DNA from: Thalassia testudinum
Taxonomy: Eukaryota > Streptophyta > Magnoliopsida > Alismatales > Hydrocharitaceae
Assembly (NCBI GenBank): GCA_037157565.1
Contig: JAZHRO010000024.1
Coordinates: 9,616,501-9,680,500 of the forward strand
Length of the DNA: 64,000 nucleotides
Direction: 5' to 3'
Shown here: positions 1 to 10,060 of the stretch, one piece after another
Numbering within the stretch: position 1 is the stretch's first letter
How the letters are laid out: every line of letters starts with the position of its first letter
The notes under the pieces: model-generated
The model's input: the letters and a program-made list of their open reading frames with translations, nothing else
What the model was told of the DNA's origin: nothing
Databases searched by the model: none
Position numbers and translations under genes: made by a program

Positions 1-369
1 AAAATTTTGACCCTCTGAGTTCGGGTGTGTGGATCTTGCGAGAACAAGAGAGAATAGTAGGGGAGTTTCCAAAATATTTTCCTCTTTCTCTCTTCCTACT
101 CACACACCCACACACATACTCACACACGCACACCTCTCCTTCCTCCCCAAAATCTTAATCTCACATCTATTTAAAACCCCCCATACCGCTCTGCACCTTC
201 ACACCCTTACCACCACCTCCACCTCCTTCTCTTGCAGCCGACAACCACCACCAATAGCCTTCCCGCCTTCACTTGCGGCCACGCGTGGAGGAGAGAAGCT
301 CGCGAGGAAGGGGAGAGCAAGGGAGAGAGGGACAGTGAGGGCGTGGGAGAGAGGAGAGAGCTCGGGGAA
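1..369 (+). mobile_element. LTR family A, copy A5, left part (promoter and leader)
   Basis: This is the 5' part of a family-A LTR that begins before the window. It has a TATA-like tatttaaaa at about 168-176, then a pyrimidine-rich start region and a purine-rich GC leader, as in copy A2 at 13716-13940. It breaks off at GGGAA (365-369), where copy A1 is inserted, and resumes at 5859. Unlike A1, A2 and A4, the visible upstream part has no CAGACGTCTG palindromes. The ORFs that cross it are chance ORFs in a GC-rich leader. The start is outside the window, so whether this is a solo LTR cannot be judged. Confidence 0.75.
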
Positions 370-1153
370 TGTAACGACCCGGTTCCCGAGCCCCTACGAG
401 ACACGAGAACCGGACCGACTCAACTAATCCCAAGACCTAGTCGTCCAACGAGGAAGTAACCAAAAGAGCAGTAAAATAAACCACATTCAACATGAATATA
501 ACTAACAGTAAGAAAATACAGCAGTAAGAAAAGAAACTACTACAGTATATACCACCACAACAGTAGAACAACATTCATAACTAAATATGAACTGCAGGTA
601 AAGAAAAGTACAGCGGAAACAAGAACTGCTCACTATAACGGAACAAAAAGAGGTACAAGAAACAGTGGTAACTCTACTGGACCCTACTCGGCCCAGCGTC
701 CTCTGCAGCCGCTGACCTTGGCTGCTCAACACCTGGTCCTGAAAAGTAACGAGTGTAACACGTCAGCAAAACGCTGAGTAGAGTGGCAACTAAAACTAAA
801 GAAACAGTAGAGTGTACAGTAACTGTTAAGTTCTGTTACTTTCTTTATTTAAGTCTTTCAATTATCTCACGATTTATCTATTTCTCAGACCTTTCACTTG
901 ATCTCGAATGTTCCTCGTGGGAACGATCTTGATTTCAGTCTTTTCCGAACAGTAAAAGTAGCACGTGGTGCTCTCCTGGCCGGGAGAGTCCCCCGTGGTG
1001 ATCCTACTCTCAGTCAACCACCCCAAGGTCACTGACAGGCGTAACGGTGACTACGGCACGCGCGGTAAACGCACGGGTAGCTAACCCGCACTGGCACGCG
1101 GTCAGTCGTTTCCGTTAACGGGTGCGCCCAAAGCACAGCGCGGAACCAGTACA

Positions 1154-1221
1154 GGGCAAAGCCCTCTCAGTAACAGGGGTCCAACCCTTCCACAGTAACC
1201 AAACAGGGGCCTTGCCCCTCC
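1154..1221 (-). repeat. Cluster of three short hairpins in LTR A1
   Basis: Three small inverted repeats follow each other: agggc/gccct near 1154-1166, aggggt/accc(t)t near 1176-1190, and aggggc/gcccct at about 1207-1221. The same trio in the same relative place occurs in A5 (7448-7509), A2 (29424-29490) and A4 (34508-34573), with changed stem bases but mostly intact pairing. Confidence 0.7.
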
Positions 1222-2210
1222 ACAGTCCGCGCACCCTCGCCCGACTACCCTGGTTTGCCCCAGTGGGCCTAACAAGTCGGTGTGGGAGGCTAGCAGAACC
1301 CCGGGGCCCGTGGGGTAGCTAGTACCTCCTTACACTAGTAGCTCTCCTCGGTACTACGTGCACGAGGGCCAGCAAGTCGGTACAGAGTGGCCAGTCCTAA
1401 CCCCGGGTCCCTGGGGCGGCTGGCTCCGCTCTGCACTAAACAGGGGGGACAGTCGCTCTCCTTGGTACTCCGTACTCAAGGGCCAGCTCACTTCCCCAAT
1501 TCTATTCCATTCACTTTCCAGGAGTTCTACTCCTACTTCCCCGTAGGGTTCCAGCTCAGAATGTCTAAGTTTCACCTTCCAGTTTCACGTTATCACAATT
1601 CATGTTCTCAAACACGTTTATTTCTTCAACAGGCAGCTGTTAGTTCAATTACAGGCAGCTATTTGTTCCTTTCCATTTTTCCAAGACTGCAGTATTTATC
1701 TGTTCCACTAGTTTTCCCGTTCTAGGATTCATGTCGTATCCTAGGATCTATCATACAATCTAGTTTTCCAGCCCTATGATTCATGCAACACCTAGGATCT
1801 ATCATTCAATCTGTTTTTCATTCCTAAGATTCATGCAATGTCCTAGGTTCTATTTATGATTCCACAATTTAACAGGTTATACCTAAAAGCCACTCTACCA
1901 GGTACGACGGGAGTAATGGGGGCGTGATCGGGAATCTCGCGTGCCTCCGCGACCCCCAAGACTGCAACGGAATGAGGTCCTATCACAAGGATCAAACACA
2001 AGGAGTGTCTCAAAACAGTGTATAGCTACTGTAGACGGGTAGAGGATTTAATTCCGGAAAGAACGCAACTCGAAACGCGGAAAACGGAACCCGAACGGGC
2101 CCTCAACGGGTTGAAAATGACGACATTGTGCAAAATCAGACGTCTGGAACTTCTTCCAGACGTCTTAAAAAGTGGATCAGAGAATTACCTTGTTTTGCGT
2201 GGTTTTTCAT

Positions 2211-2320
2211 ACATCCAGAAGCCTGCGGGGACGTCTGGCCTAGTTCCCAGACGTCCGATGGTCACCCCGGACGTCTGGAGGTTGCTCCCGCCGTCGGGTA
2301 CTACAGCCAGACGTCTGATT
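2211..2320. promoter_or_regulatory. Six-site 20-bp palindrome ladder (A1)
   Basis: ACGT cores, or one-base variants, of CAGACGTCTG-like sites start at 2211 (acat), 2231, 2251, 2271, 2291 (ccgt) and 2311. All five intervals are exactly 20 bp. Degenerate members keep the phase. The same six-step ladder occurs in A2, A4, A5 and A6. Confidence 0.85.
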
Positions 2321-2418
2321 CGCATTGGATGGAGAATCACCGAGCCTGCGCGCACCCAGCTCTCTCTTTCAGTACTGTCAGTCGACAGGAAGGAAGAAGA
2401 TGGAAGAACTCACCTTTC

Positions 2419-2480
2419 AGACGTCTGGATGGTCTTCCAGACGTCTCCCCCGCCGTCTGGCTATCAGCCCAGACGTCTGA
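2419..2480. promoter_or_regulatory. 20-12-20 palindrome quartet (A1)
   Basis: Cores start at 2421, 2441, 2453 and 2473. On the transcribed minus strand the quartet is followed by AAGGTGAGT, a perfect plant 5' splice-donor match (plus-strand complement at about 2410-2418). Confidence 0.8.
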
Positions 2481-3113
2481 TTCTAGAAATGTTTCCAGAA
2501 TCAGGCCGCGACTCGCCCTCCGCTCGTGACGCCGCGCCTCGTCGCACCTCATGCGCCTCCTGCTCGGACCGCAGCAGTCCCCCCCACGTCGCCCCGCGCC
2601 CGCTGCGCTCCCCGCCGGCCGGCCCTGGTAGCCCCGGCGAGCTCGCCCTCACGGCTGAGCGCCGCTCTCGCACGCAGCACCTCCTCCGCGCTCACTGCGG
2701 CCGCCGCTGCCGCTGCAACCTCGCGCTCGCTGGCTGAAGGAGAAGAGGAAGGAGGCGGTGGTGACGGAAGAGCGCGTGGCCTTTTAAGGCCGCGCGAGGA
2801 GGAGAGAGAAGGAGCGCGGCAGGGGAATCTGCAGCCGCAGAAGGAATAAGCGAATATGCGGGTCTGCGCGCTCAGGCGCGCAGACGACCCGCGCGTGGCA
2901 AAGATAACAGATTTCCAGACGTCTGTCAACGATCCCAGACGTCTGATGATCGAGGCGTTAACTAAGTTTTGTTATAGAAATAGCGTTGTAGTACAGTTAG
3001 TTATTGCCATCAATACATATATAATCTTTTTACTCGGAAATAAAAGAGTTCTCGAGGTCGAACTCAGGGAGCAAGTCGTATTCTAGAAGTACAAATTCTT
3101 ATTACAAAAATAA

Positions 3114-3133
3114 AGAGAGAGAGAGAGAGAGAG
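3114..3133. repeat. (GA)n microsatellite
   Basis: A pure alternating GA run within LTR D. Equivalent (GA)n runs sit at the matching place in LTRs C (21115-21130, 26757-26775) and J (13192-13207). Confidence 0.9.
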
Positions 3134-3149
3134 ATGAAAAATTTGGTGG

Positions 3150-3570
3150 CTTCTTCTTCTCTTCTTTCTTCCTCTTTGTCTCTTCTTTCTTCTCTTCCTG
3201 TTCTTCTTGTCTTCTCTCTTCTGTTCTTCAGATCTTCCTCTCGTGCTCTTCTTTCTTCTCTTCCTGTTCTTCTTGTCTTCTCTCTTCTGTTCTTCAGATC
3301 TTCCTCTTGTGCTCTTCTTCTTCTGTCTTCTGTTCTTCCTTGTTTTCTCTTCTTCTTTCTTTTTTTTTGTTGTTCTTCTTCTTTTTCTTCTTTCTTGTCT
3401 TTCCTCTTCTTTGCCGCGGTCCTGCTTCTTCTTTTCTTCTTCTTCCTTGCCTTCAAGACGTCGTCTGATTTTGCAATCAGACGACTTAAACCGCTGCTGC
3501 TACAGTGTCTCCCTTAGCTTCCGTCTTCTTCTTCTTTTTCTCTTCTTCGTCTTCTTCAGCAATCCTTCTT
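3150..3570. repeat. Polypyrimidine tract with a 66-bp tandem duplication
   Basis: About 400 bases that are almost entirely C and T on the plus strand. Within it a 66-bp unit is directly repeated (3181-3246 and 3247-3312) with few changes. The 22-residue repeats seen when the minus strand is translated (Lys/Arg/Glu only) are a by-product. The tract contains one inverted pair, cgtctgatt/aatcagacg, at about 3459-3484, the only trace of the CAGAC/GTCTG motif in D. Confidence 0.85.
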
Positions 3571-3629
3571 CTTCACCTGTGCCTGCACACTTCAAGGTTT
3601 TCGTCAGAGAGCAAAACCTACTCTACCCT

Positions 3630-3658
3630 CCCCCCCCCCCCCCCCCCCCCCCCCCCCC
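3630..3658. repeat. Poly(C) homopolymer of about 29 bases
   Basis: An uninterrupted C run inside LTR D. Its exact length is unreliable in any sequencing technology. Confidence 0.9.
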
Positions 3659-4815
3659 GCGTCTCTCTCTCTCAGAATTCGCTCTTAGGAAAGCTCTCCC
3701 AGAGCAACCGGGTACGCGGGTCGCTCCCGGGTCCAGGCCCACCGGCGTGCGGTGGTGGGCGAGAAGTGCAGGTCGGGCTAATCGGGTCGGAGCCAGGTCC
3801 GCGGGGCGTGAGCGCGGACGAGGCCGGGTAATCGGGCGGGTGAAGGGGACCTCACCCCGTGAACTGAGGCAAACATATTAAGGCACTTTTTGCCTTTAAG
3901 CGCCCGTTCGCCTCAGTGGGTTTCCGAGGTGGGACTAAATGTCCCACCTCAATTGGACACCTGTGAGAAGGAAGCAACGGCGGTCGAAGCTTCGCACGAG
4001 AGCTTCGCCTCAACTGCAGCCTGGCGCTTCGCGAAAATACCTCGCACAGCCTGGGAGCGTGACCTGAGCGCGGCGCGCCTGGAGCAGCAGGTCGAAGGAG
4101 CTTCTTCACCTCAGCAATGGCGGCGGCGAGTGAAGTTCCTGTTTATAGAGAAAGGGCCTCTCGGCCTAATTAGATACGCGGAGGACTTTCGCCGTGGCAC
4201 GGAGAAGGTGGTCGGGGGGTCTGCAGGTGGCGGGCCGGAGCCTAAGGGCCGCCCTAGGTCAAACTGCAGGTGGCGAGATGGGTTTGTTCGGTGGAGTTGC
4301 AGAGGGCGATTCGGGGGAAGTGGAAGGGCGGAGGTTGATCAGGGTGAGGAGGCGAAGGTTCTGCGGTGGTCGGCGAGCCGTGTGGGTTGCTGGAGTGATG
4401 GGAGCGATTCGCCGGAGTGTGGCCGGAGGTGGAGAAGGTGAGGGTGATTGGTCGGAATCGAGGGCGACAGTAAAGGTTTAAAGTGAGGAAAAGGAAGAGG
4501 GGAGGAAGAGGAGAAGTTATACCTACTTAGCAGGACGAGGAGGGGCCGGAGCAGGCGACAGTCGTATCGACTGTCGCCGGAGAAGAAGTTGCCCAGGGGA
4601 AGGAGCGACGGCGAGAAGAGGGCCGGAGAAGCACGCGCTGGGTGCGGCGGGGCGCGGGAAGAGCGAGGGAAGGCAACCCTGCTGCTGGTAGTGCGGTAGG
4701 GCGACGAGGAGGAGAAGCCGCCGGAGCAAGGGGGCGTCTGTCGGAGTGGGAAGAGAGGAAGTGAGGGGCTATCTCTGTCAGATCCGAGCTAGGAAGAACG
4801 GCGGAGCGACGGGGG

Positions 4816-4824
4816 TATTTATAG
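4816..4824 (-). promoter_or_regulatory. TATA box of LTR D
   Basis: The minus strand reads CTATAAATA, followed by a C-rich start region and a GC-rich leader. It lies about 70 bp downstream of the 38-bp palindrome, which fits a core promoter with an upstream element. Confidence 0.7.
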
Positions 4825-4894
4825 GGGCAGAACCAGAGAGGAGGGCGGAGGGAGACGACGTGTCTCCCTCGCCGGAGGACGCCGGAGGAAGGAT

Positions 4895-4932
4895 ACCCAT
4901 ACCGTCCGTGCGTTCGCACGGCCGGTATGGGT
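4895..4932. repeat. 38-bp near-perfect palindrome upstream of the D promoter
   Basis: Arms 4895-4912 and 4915-4932 pair at 17 of 18 positions around a 2-base centre (tt). It lies just upstream of the minus-strand TATA box and could be a dimer-binding site or a cruciform. Confidence 0.9.
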
Positions 4933-5023
4933 GGTTGCAGCCATCAGGGGTGTGTTCCTGCAACGGCTGACGATGCAGGTCACCCCCATTTGACTTGGCA
5001 GGCTCCCTCCCTTACCCTGCGCG

Positions 5024-5060
5024 GCACCATGCTCCGCGCAAGGTCGCCGGAGCATGGTGC
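5024..5060. repeat. Perfect 13-bp-arm inverted repeat
   Basis: GCACCATGCTCCG (5024-5036) and its exact reverse complement (5048-5060) are separated by 11 bases. It lies upstream of the D promoter. Confidence 0.92.
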
Positions 5061-6160
5061 TGCTCAGGTTTTGTAGGAGGGACCTAAACGCAAAGAACGA
5101 AGGAGAGTTAGGGGCCAAAATGTAAGGGTTCAAAAGTTGAGGGCCAGAAAGTAAATGTATGAGAACCAAAGTGTAAAGTTGGTCAAGAAGGTTTCTTCTT
5201 AGGCTCAAGTTTTTATACATGACTAATTAGGACCTAAGGATTCTGATGGTGAATTTTATTTCTAGATTAAACCTTGTTTGACCGGTCAATTTATGTAAAA
5301 ACCCAAATTAAGTTGTTAATTGGGCATGGTTCTCAATGTAGGTCAAAATGGGTTCCTAAGGCCAAATTGAAGGTTCTAAACCCTAGAGATTATTTTTCTA
5401 TGAATTTTAGAGGGTTTATTCTATTTTTAATTTACCTCGAACCTCGTGTATTTAAGTGGGTTTATTTTTAGGGTTACAGGATGTCATTTAATTCTTCGGA
5501 GTTGCTGTAGCCCTTGTTGAGTCATTTCATCCCACTTTTCTTCTTATTAGGTTGTTTTGACCTATGTTTGGACCCTGAGTTACCCTGTTTTCAGATTGGA
5601 TTGGTGAAATTACATTTTTACCCCTCAGTTTATGTTTTCTTTGCAAACTCAGAATCTCTCTGAGCCAAGCCTTTCTAAGGTTATGTAGGAGCTTTTATTC
5701 TCTGTATTAGGTCAAAATGAGCTAGTTATGGCTTATGATGAGGTTCTCATCAACGTCTTATACGACGTCTGGAAGTGATTCCCGACGTCTGGTCTGACGT
5801 CTGGCCCACCTCCCAAACGTCTTAAAATACGTCTAGGGCACGCGTTCATAACAGGGAAGCTCAAGCGTGTGCAGCCGGAGGAGCTCGAGTAGGAGAGCTC
5901 GTGTGTGGGGGAGCTGCGGTTGCAGCCACGAGGAGCTCGGAGGTGCGGGGACCTCCGAGGAGTCTGGGCGTGCGAGAGGGAGGAGGCACAGTCGGAGGAG
6001 CCGCGAGAGCTCGGAGGAGCTTGTACAAGAGACGAGGCCGTAGGAGGAGGTTACGCAACCTCCTGCAACTACTGGAGTCATTGCTGCAGGTGCTGAGGGC
6101 AGAGCTCACGAGAAACAGAACCGCGCGAGGAAGTTCTACATACTGGACTTTTCCAGTATC

Positions 6161-6230
6161 AGACGTCTGGAGAATCTACCAGACGTTTGGACCAGTAGCG
6201 AGACGTCTGGAGCTGAAGTCAGATGTTTGA
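6161..6230. promoter_or_regulatory. Four-site 20-bp palindrome ladder (A5)
   Basis: Cores start at 6163, 6183, 6203 and 6223 (atgt), three exact 20-bp steps. A donor-like GAG|GTATGAG follows at about 6247. Confidence 0.82.
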
Positions 6231-6384
6231 AATTACGCGGAGTGCCGAGGTATGAGTCTTGTACGCTCATGCATGCGTGTACGTGAAGTACGTTAACGCT
6301 TCGTGTTGTTGTTTTAAATTTACGAACGCATGCACAGGTGTAGGACTTGGAAAGGTGTGTAAGGACGCTCTTCGAGGTGCTTTA

Positions 6385-6495
6385 GGACATCTGGACGTCT
6401 CTACAGTTGTCTGATAGACTTATCAGACGTCCGGACTCACTGACAGACATCTAGAAAGACCCCAGGACGACTGTAAGGGGTTCCAGACGTCTGCC
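6385..6495. promoter_or_regulatory. Six-site 20-bp palindrome ladder (A5)
   Basis: Cores or decayed cores start at 6387, 6407, 6427, 6447, 6467 and 6487, all exactly 20 bp apart. Most departures from ACGT are CpG-to-TpG or CpA changes or single substitutions, yet the phase is unbroken. Confidence 0.85.
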
Positions 6496-7447
6496 AGCAA
6501 CACAGGAACACAAGATGAGTTATTGACGTCGTTTAAGACGTTTGGACATATTCCCAGACGTCTGATTTTAGTCTATGTGCACATTTTTGGCCGGTTCGGG
6601 ATCCAAACGGAGTCGGATTTACGCAAACGAAGTACCGTTGTTTTCCATTCGAGTTTTTCTATGTGTTAGTAAGAGTTATATACTGTTCTGAACTCGTCTG
6701 ATGTGATTTAATCACTGGTATAGGTCTTCAGCATGTAGCGTGTTCGGAGTCCGCGGAGATGACAGGATCTGTGACTCTAATCCCTATTCCTCCCGTGTTT
6801 TCTGGTAGAATGGTTTACCTTCATACTAAGCTTTAATTAAGTAAAATGCCTGCTTAGAATAACCTGATTGAACCTTAGGATGTGAAATGAACCCTATGGC
6901 AGAAACGAATGAACAATGTTGAGCTACACTGTTTACTTTGAGATGCATGTTAAAATCTTAATTGCTAGCAAGTGTATAGATACATGATGTGATGCTTCTT
7001 TAGTTATTGAAACACGAGTTGCCTGTTATATGAATGAGAATTCGGAATGTGAACCATGAGATATGAATATTGAGAAACAAAATGAAATGAATACAGTGCA
7101 TGAACCCTACAGGAAACTAGGAGAAGAACTCCTGTATACAAAAAGAATCTCGTATATAGACGGGAAGTGAGCTGGTCCTTGTGTACACAGTACCAAGGAG
7201 AGTAGCTGTCCCTTTAGTGTAGAGGGGAGCTAGCTGCCTCTTAGGTTGAGATCCGGGGTTAAGACTAGTCATTCTACACCGACTCCTATTCGACCCTCGC
7301 GTACGTGGTACCGAGGTGAGCTACTTAGTGTAGGGAGGGAGCTAGCCGTCCTACGGGGCCCAGGGTTAGGACTAGCTACCCTACATCGACACTTGTTAGG
7401 CCTACTAGGAAAATCGGGATAGTCGAACGAGGGAACGCGGACTGTGG

Positions 7448-7509
7448 AGGGGCGAGACCCCTATTATGTTATGAGGGGCGAGACCCCTGTTATGAGAGGG
7501 CAAGGCCCT
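7448..7509 (+). repeat. Hairpin trio in LTR A5
   Basis: Three stem-loops at 7448-7462 (agggg/cccct), 7474-7488 (agggg/cccct) and 7497-7509 (agggc/gccct). They sit in the transcribed part of the LTR and are conserved in place in A1, A2 and A4. Confidence 0.72.
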
Positions 7510-8293
7510 GTGCTGCTCATGCTGTACTTTTGGGCGTACCCACTAGTAGAAATAACTGATCATGTGCTAGTGAAAGGTAACTACCCGTGCGCTTATTGCG
7601 CGTGTTGTAATCACCGCTACGTCGTGACTGTGACCTCGGGGTGTTAGACCGAGAGTAGGACTACCACGGGGGACTCTCCCAGCCAGGAGAACATCATGTA
7701 TACATCCTACATTACGAGAAAAACTACAATCAAGATTGTTCCCTTGAGGAACATGCAAGATCAAGAAATGTATGGATCCTAGTAGGATAAACTAATCAGA
7801 ACCACTTAATTGAGCTAAATGGAAATGAATAATTAATTAGTTGCTTGTTTTATGTTAATTGCATGTAAATGGCTTAACCACTACTCTACTTAGCGTTAGC
7901 TGACCATGGATTTTGTAACCTTGTTCAACACAGGGAGTTGAGCAGCCAGCACCACCGGCTGTAGAGAGAGTTGGGTCCAATTGAGTCCACCCTCAGCCGT
8001 TGCTACCTTTCTGTTCCAGAGCGTTTTTTCCGTTATTGTAGTGAGTACTTTGATATATGTAATACTGTTTTTGTTATGTTTCCGTTCTACTTTCCAATAT
8101 TATAGTTGTAATGACATGTAATATTGTGAGATATTTTGTTATGTTTCCTTTACTGTCTCATAGTTATTTCTGCATGTGTGGTTATGGAATATTTTTTGCT
8201 TTTGGTTATTTCTCATTGGACAACTGGATCTTGAGATTTAGTCGAAGTGAACCAATCTCGGATCCTATAGGAATCTGAGATCAGATCGAGACA

Positions 8294-8754
8294 CTTACCA
8301 TACCGCATGATAGTTTGTTTAAGCATGCAATACTTAATTAATGATTAATATTCTTTCTTTCTTTTTCCTGACTTTCACGATAAGGTACCTTCATCAACGC
8401 TCAAGAAGATATAATGGATCAAATCATATGAATAATATCAATTACTTCTCCACTTTCACTTTTCAACGCATTAATTTTGCCTTCTTATCTAATAACCACT
8501 TCTCTGTCTAATGTTCGTTGGGAGTAGGATAGAGAGAGACGGAGCGAGAGAAAAACCCTCGTCTAACATAGATAAGAGGATTTTAAACTAATATTTTATT
8601 GCTTTATGTCTTTCACACCATGTCGAAATCCTGGACAAAGCTCCGTTGACGAGAAAAGTTTGGCTTTTTTTTTTTTGGCAAGGAGGAAGAACCTTCATCA
8701 GTGGCCATTAACGTCACAAGGGAACGTTTGAAAAATCCCAATTCCTCTGTGACA
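8294..8754. other. Unassigned AT-rich spacer
   Basis: No ORF with recognisable similarity, no terminal repeats and no RNA-gene signature were seen. A T-run at about 8669-8678 is the only simple repeat. Confidence 0.6.
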
Positions 8755-9110
8755 TGTTTGGTTGGAGTAATAATTAGGAGGGATAAAAAAAATATAAAAG
8801 AGTAGGAGGAATTATGAATTTTTATTTCATTTAAATATTTGATTATGTTTGTTGTCACATCAAAGGATTATAACTATTAATTCTGACTGAGATATTTGGT
8901 ATGAGGAATAAATGAATTTTATATGGTGAAATTGAGAGAGGGAGATGAGAGCGGCGGAATAAACTAGTGGAATAAACGAAGTATACCTCTTCAACGAAAT
9001 TCGTTTATTCTGAAATACACACCTCAATTCCGGAATCCACCAACGTTAGAATAAAAGCTGTCAAACATGAAATTCGAACCTAGTTCCCCCTCTATTCCGC
9101 CAACCAAACA
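8755..9110. mobile_element. MITE, TTTGGTTG family, copy 1
   Basis: Bounded by perfect 11-bp inverted repeats, TGTTTGGTTGG (8755-8765) and CCAACCAAACA (9100-9110). The interior is AT-rich and non-coding and shares long blocks with the element at 38853-39200, such as the (t)aaaagagtaggaggaatta block and the gataaattttatatg-like block. A 356-bp non-coding element with short TIRs fits a MITE. The superfamily is not certain because no clear TSD was found. Confidence 0.75.
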
Positions 9111-9249
9111 AACCCCTAAAGATTGCATCTCAAGCACTGTTGAGCCAGCAAATGTGCAGGCTTAACAGCTGCCCTTTGCGATTTAAACAGAAAAAAATCG
9201 ACATGATTTCGAAGGATATCCATACATCTCTGCATGCACAATATTCATA

Positions 9250-10060
9250 ATTTCCTATATGATGGTTGCTGTAGGGCTAGCATTTGACGTATTGGGTTGA
9301 TGACACCTGAAAGAATGGCCACCTCCCGCAGGTCTTCATGTAAGGACAATTTCAGGCAAATTCACTGTTCATGTAGCTGCATTGTCCTGCAGTGCATTTG
9401 ACAGGTACTCCCGTGACATCAATTAACACTGCAGCTGCTACGTATGGAATAAGACTGACCAATCGCAGTATCCATGAGAATGATATTTTTGCCACTTATA
9501 GAATATCTGGAGGCCATACGAGTGAAATCAGCTGGGGAAGGATGTTGAAAATTCAGTTCACGTTCCTGACCAAGTGCCTGATAAGAATCATCACCACAGA
9601 ATTTTGCCATCGAGCTGGCCCCAATTATGACTTCATGAGGATTAGGGGATACACCTTCCATGATAACCTTACACCTATGCAACCATAAAGTGTGCAATAA
9701 ATAGAGAGAACCAAATTCTTTGGATGAGCAGCCCTGTCAAAATCCACATTCATATCAAGCAAAAAATCCCACCAAGAGTCTCCCTGCAGTCTCAACTTGC
9801 ATCCATCCTCCACAGGAACCAAATAGCTCTTGTAAAATGACAACCCCTCACAAGATGTTCCCATGATTCATCATCCATTCTACATAGAGGACAGTGAGTG
9901 TCCATGGTATTTATTCTTGAAGCGAGGAGGGCCCTGATAGGTAAGGCTTTAACAATTGCTCTCCACAAGAATACCATGGTCCTGGGGACAAGATTAGGAA
10001 TAGTCCAAAGACGTTTGCATTGAGAGATCTACCTATCTCCAACAGCGCAATCCAGATCTG
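9250..10060 (-). pseudogene. L1-type LINE remnant (zinc-binding RT tail and RNase H start)
   Basis: On the minus strand, about 10016-9792 gives a segment matching the plant LINE zf-RVT domain: W-x2-P-x2-VP followed by FLWRA, then a CPLC...EHLVRGC motif (Cys-x2-Cys...His...Cys). Reading on across a frame shift (9697-9419) gives a linker ending in a start resembling the RNase H region (a D-T-A-I block). Stops and frame changes show it is dead. The upstream endonuclease and catalytic RT palm are not visible. Domain naming rests on motif recognition only. Confidence 0.65.

Larger units (their letters stand above)
2944..5752 (-). mobile_element. Solo LTR, family D (Gypsy-type, related to C and J)
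   Basis: An insertion in A1 bounded by TGATGATCG... and ...TTCTCATCA with TSD ACGTC (2939-2943 and 5753-5757), 2,809 bp long. The promoter is on the minus strand: palindromes at 4895-4932 and 5024-5060, TATA at 4816-4824, then a GC-rich leader and a long polypurine stretch toward the 3' end. A short block at about 3050-3075 (gaggtcgaactcaggga on plus), followed by (GA)n, matches the equivalent block in LTRs C (about 21007) and J (about 13080), so these three are related. No internal domain or coding region is visible. Family naming beyond 'Gypsy-like, by relation to C' is inference. Confidence 0.82.
370..5853 (-). mobile_element. Solo LTR, family A, copy A1 (interrupted by LTR D)
   Basis: The copy reads TGTTATGAACGCG... 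on the minus strand from 5853 and ends ...GGGTCGTTACA at 370. It is flanked by a perfect 5-bp duplication GGGAA (365-369 and 5854-5858). TG...CA ends plus a 5-bp TSD are LTR-retrotransposon hallmarks. Without the inserted LTR D (2944-5752) it measures about 2.67 kb, matching A4 (2,647 bp) and A2 (about 2.70 kb once its insertions are removed). No internal region or second LTR is present, so it is a solo LTR. It carries the palindrome ladder, GC-rich leader, TTAAAAGG promoter (about 2778-2791, minus) and hairpin trio (1154-1221) typical of the family. Confidence 0.88.
5859..8293 (+). mobile_element. LTR family A, copy A5, right part
   Basis: Sequence resumes immediately after the A1 TSD. It runs through a GC-rich leader (to about 6120), palindrome ladders, the family's AT-rich middle, the hairpin trio and the conserved 3' block (about 7900-8010), to an end near ...cagatcgagaca at about 8293. 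The 3' end is diverged from the GGGTCGTTACA of A1 and A4, so the boundary is approximate. Nothing protein-coding is supported. Confidence 0.75.

Noticed and set aside
2211..2311. CRISPR-like regular repeats
   Set aside because: The 20-bp ladder has degenerate palindromic sites and 10-bp spacers that are not unique inserts. The setting is a plant LTR, and there are no cas genes.
2018..2849. Long GC-rich ORFs (2018-2737, 2526-2849 and their antisense)
   Set aside because: They lie in the GC-rich LTR A leader, overlap in several frames, and their counterparts in other A copies do not keep the frame.
3064..3881. ORFs of Ser/Leu/Phe or Lys/Arg/Glu repeats
   Set aside because: By-products of the polypyrimidine tract, its 66-bp duplication and the poly(C) run in LTR D.
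3890..4970. Possible host gene in the GC-rich block
   Set aside because: It lies inside solo LTR D, bounded by TG...CA and an ACGTC TSD. The promoter belongs to the LTR and no conserved protein is seen.
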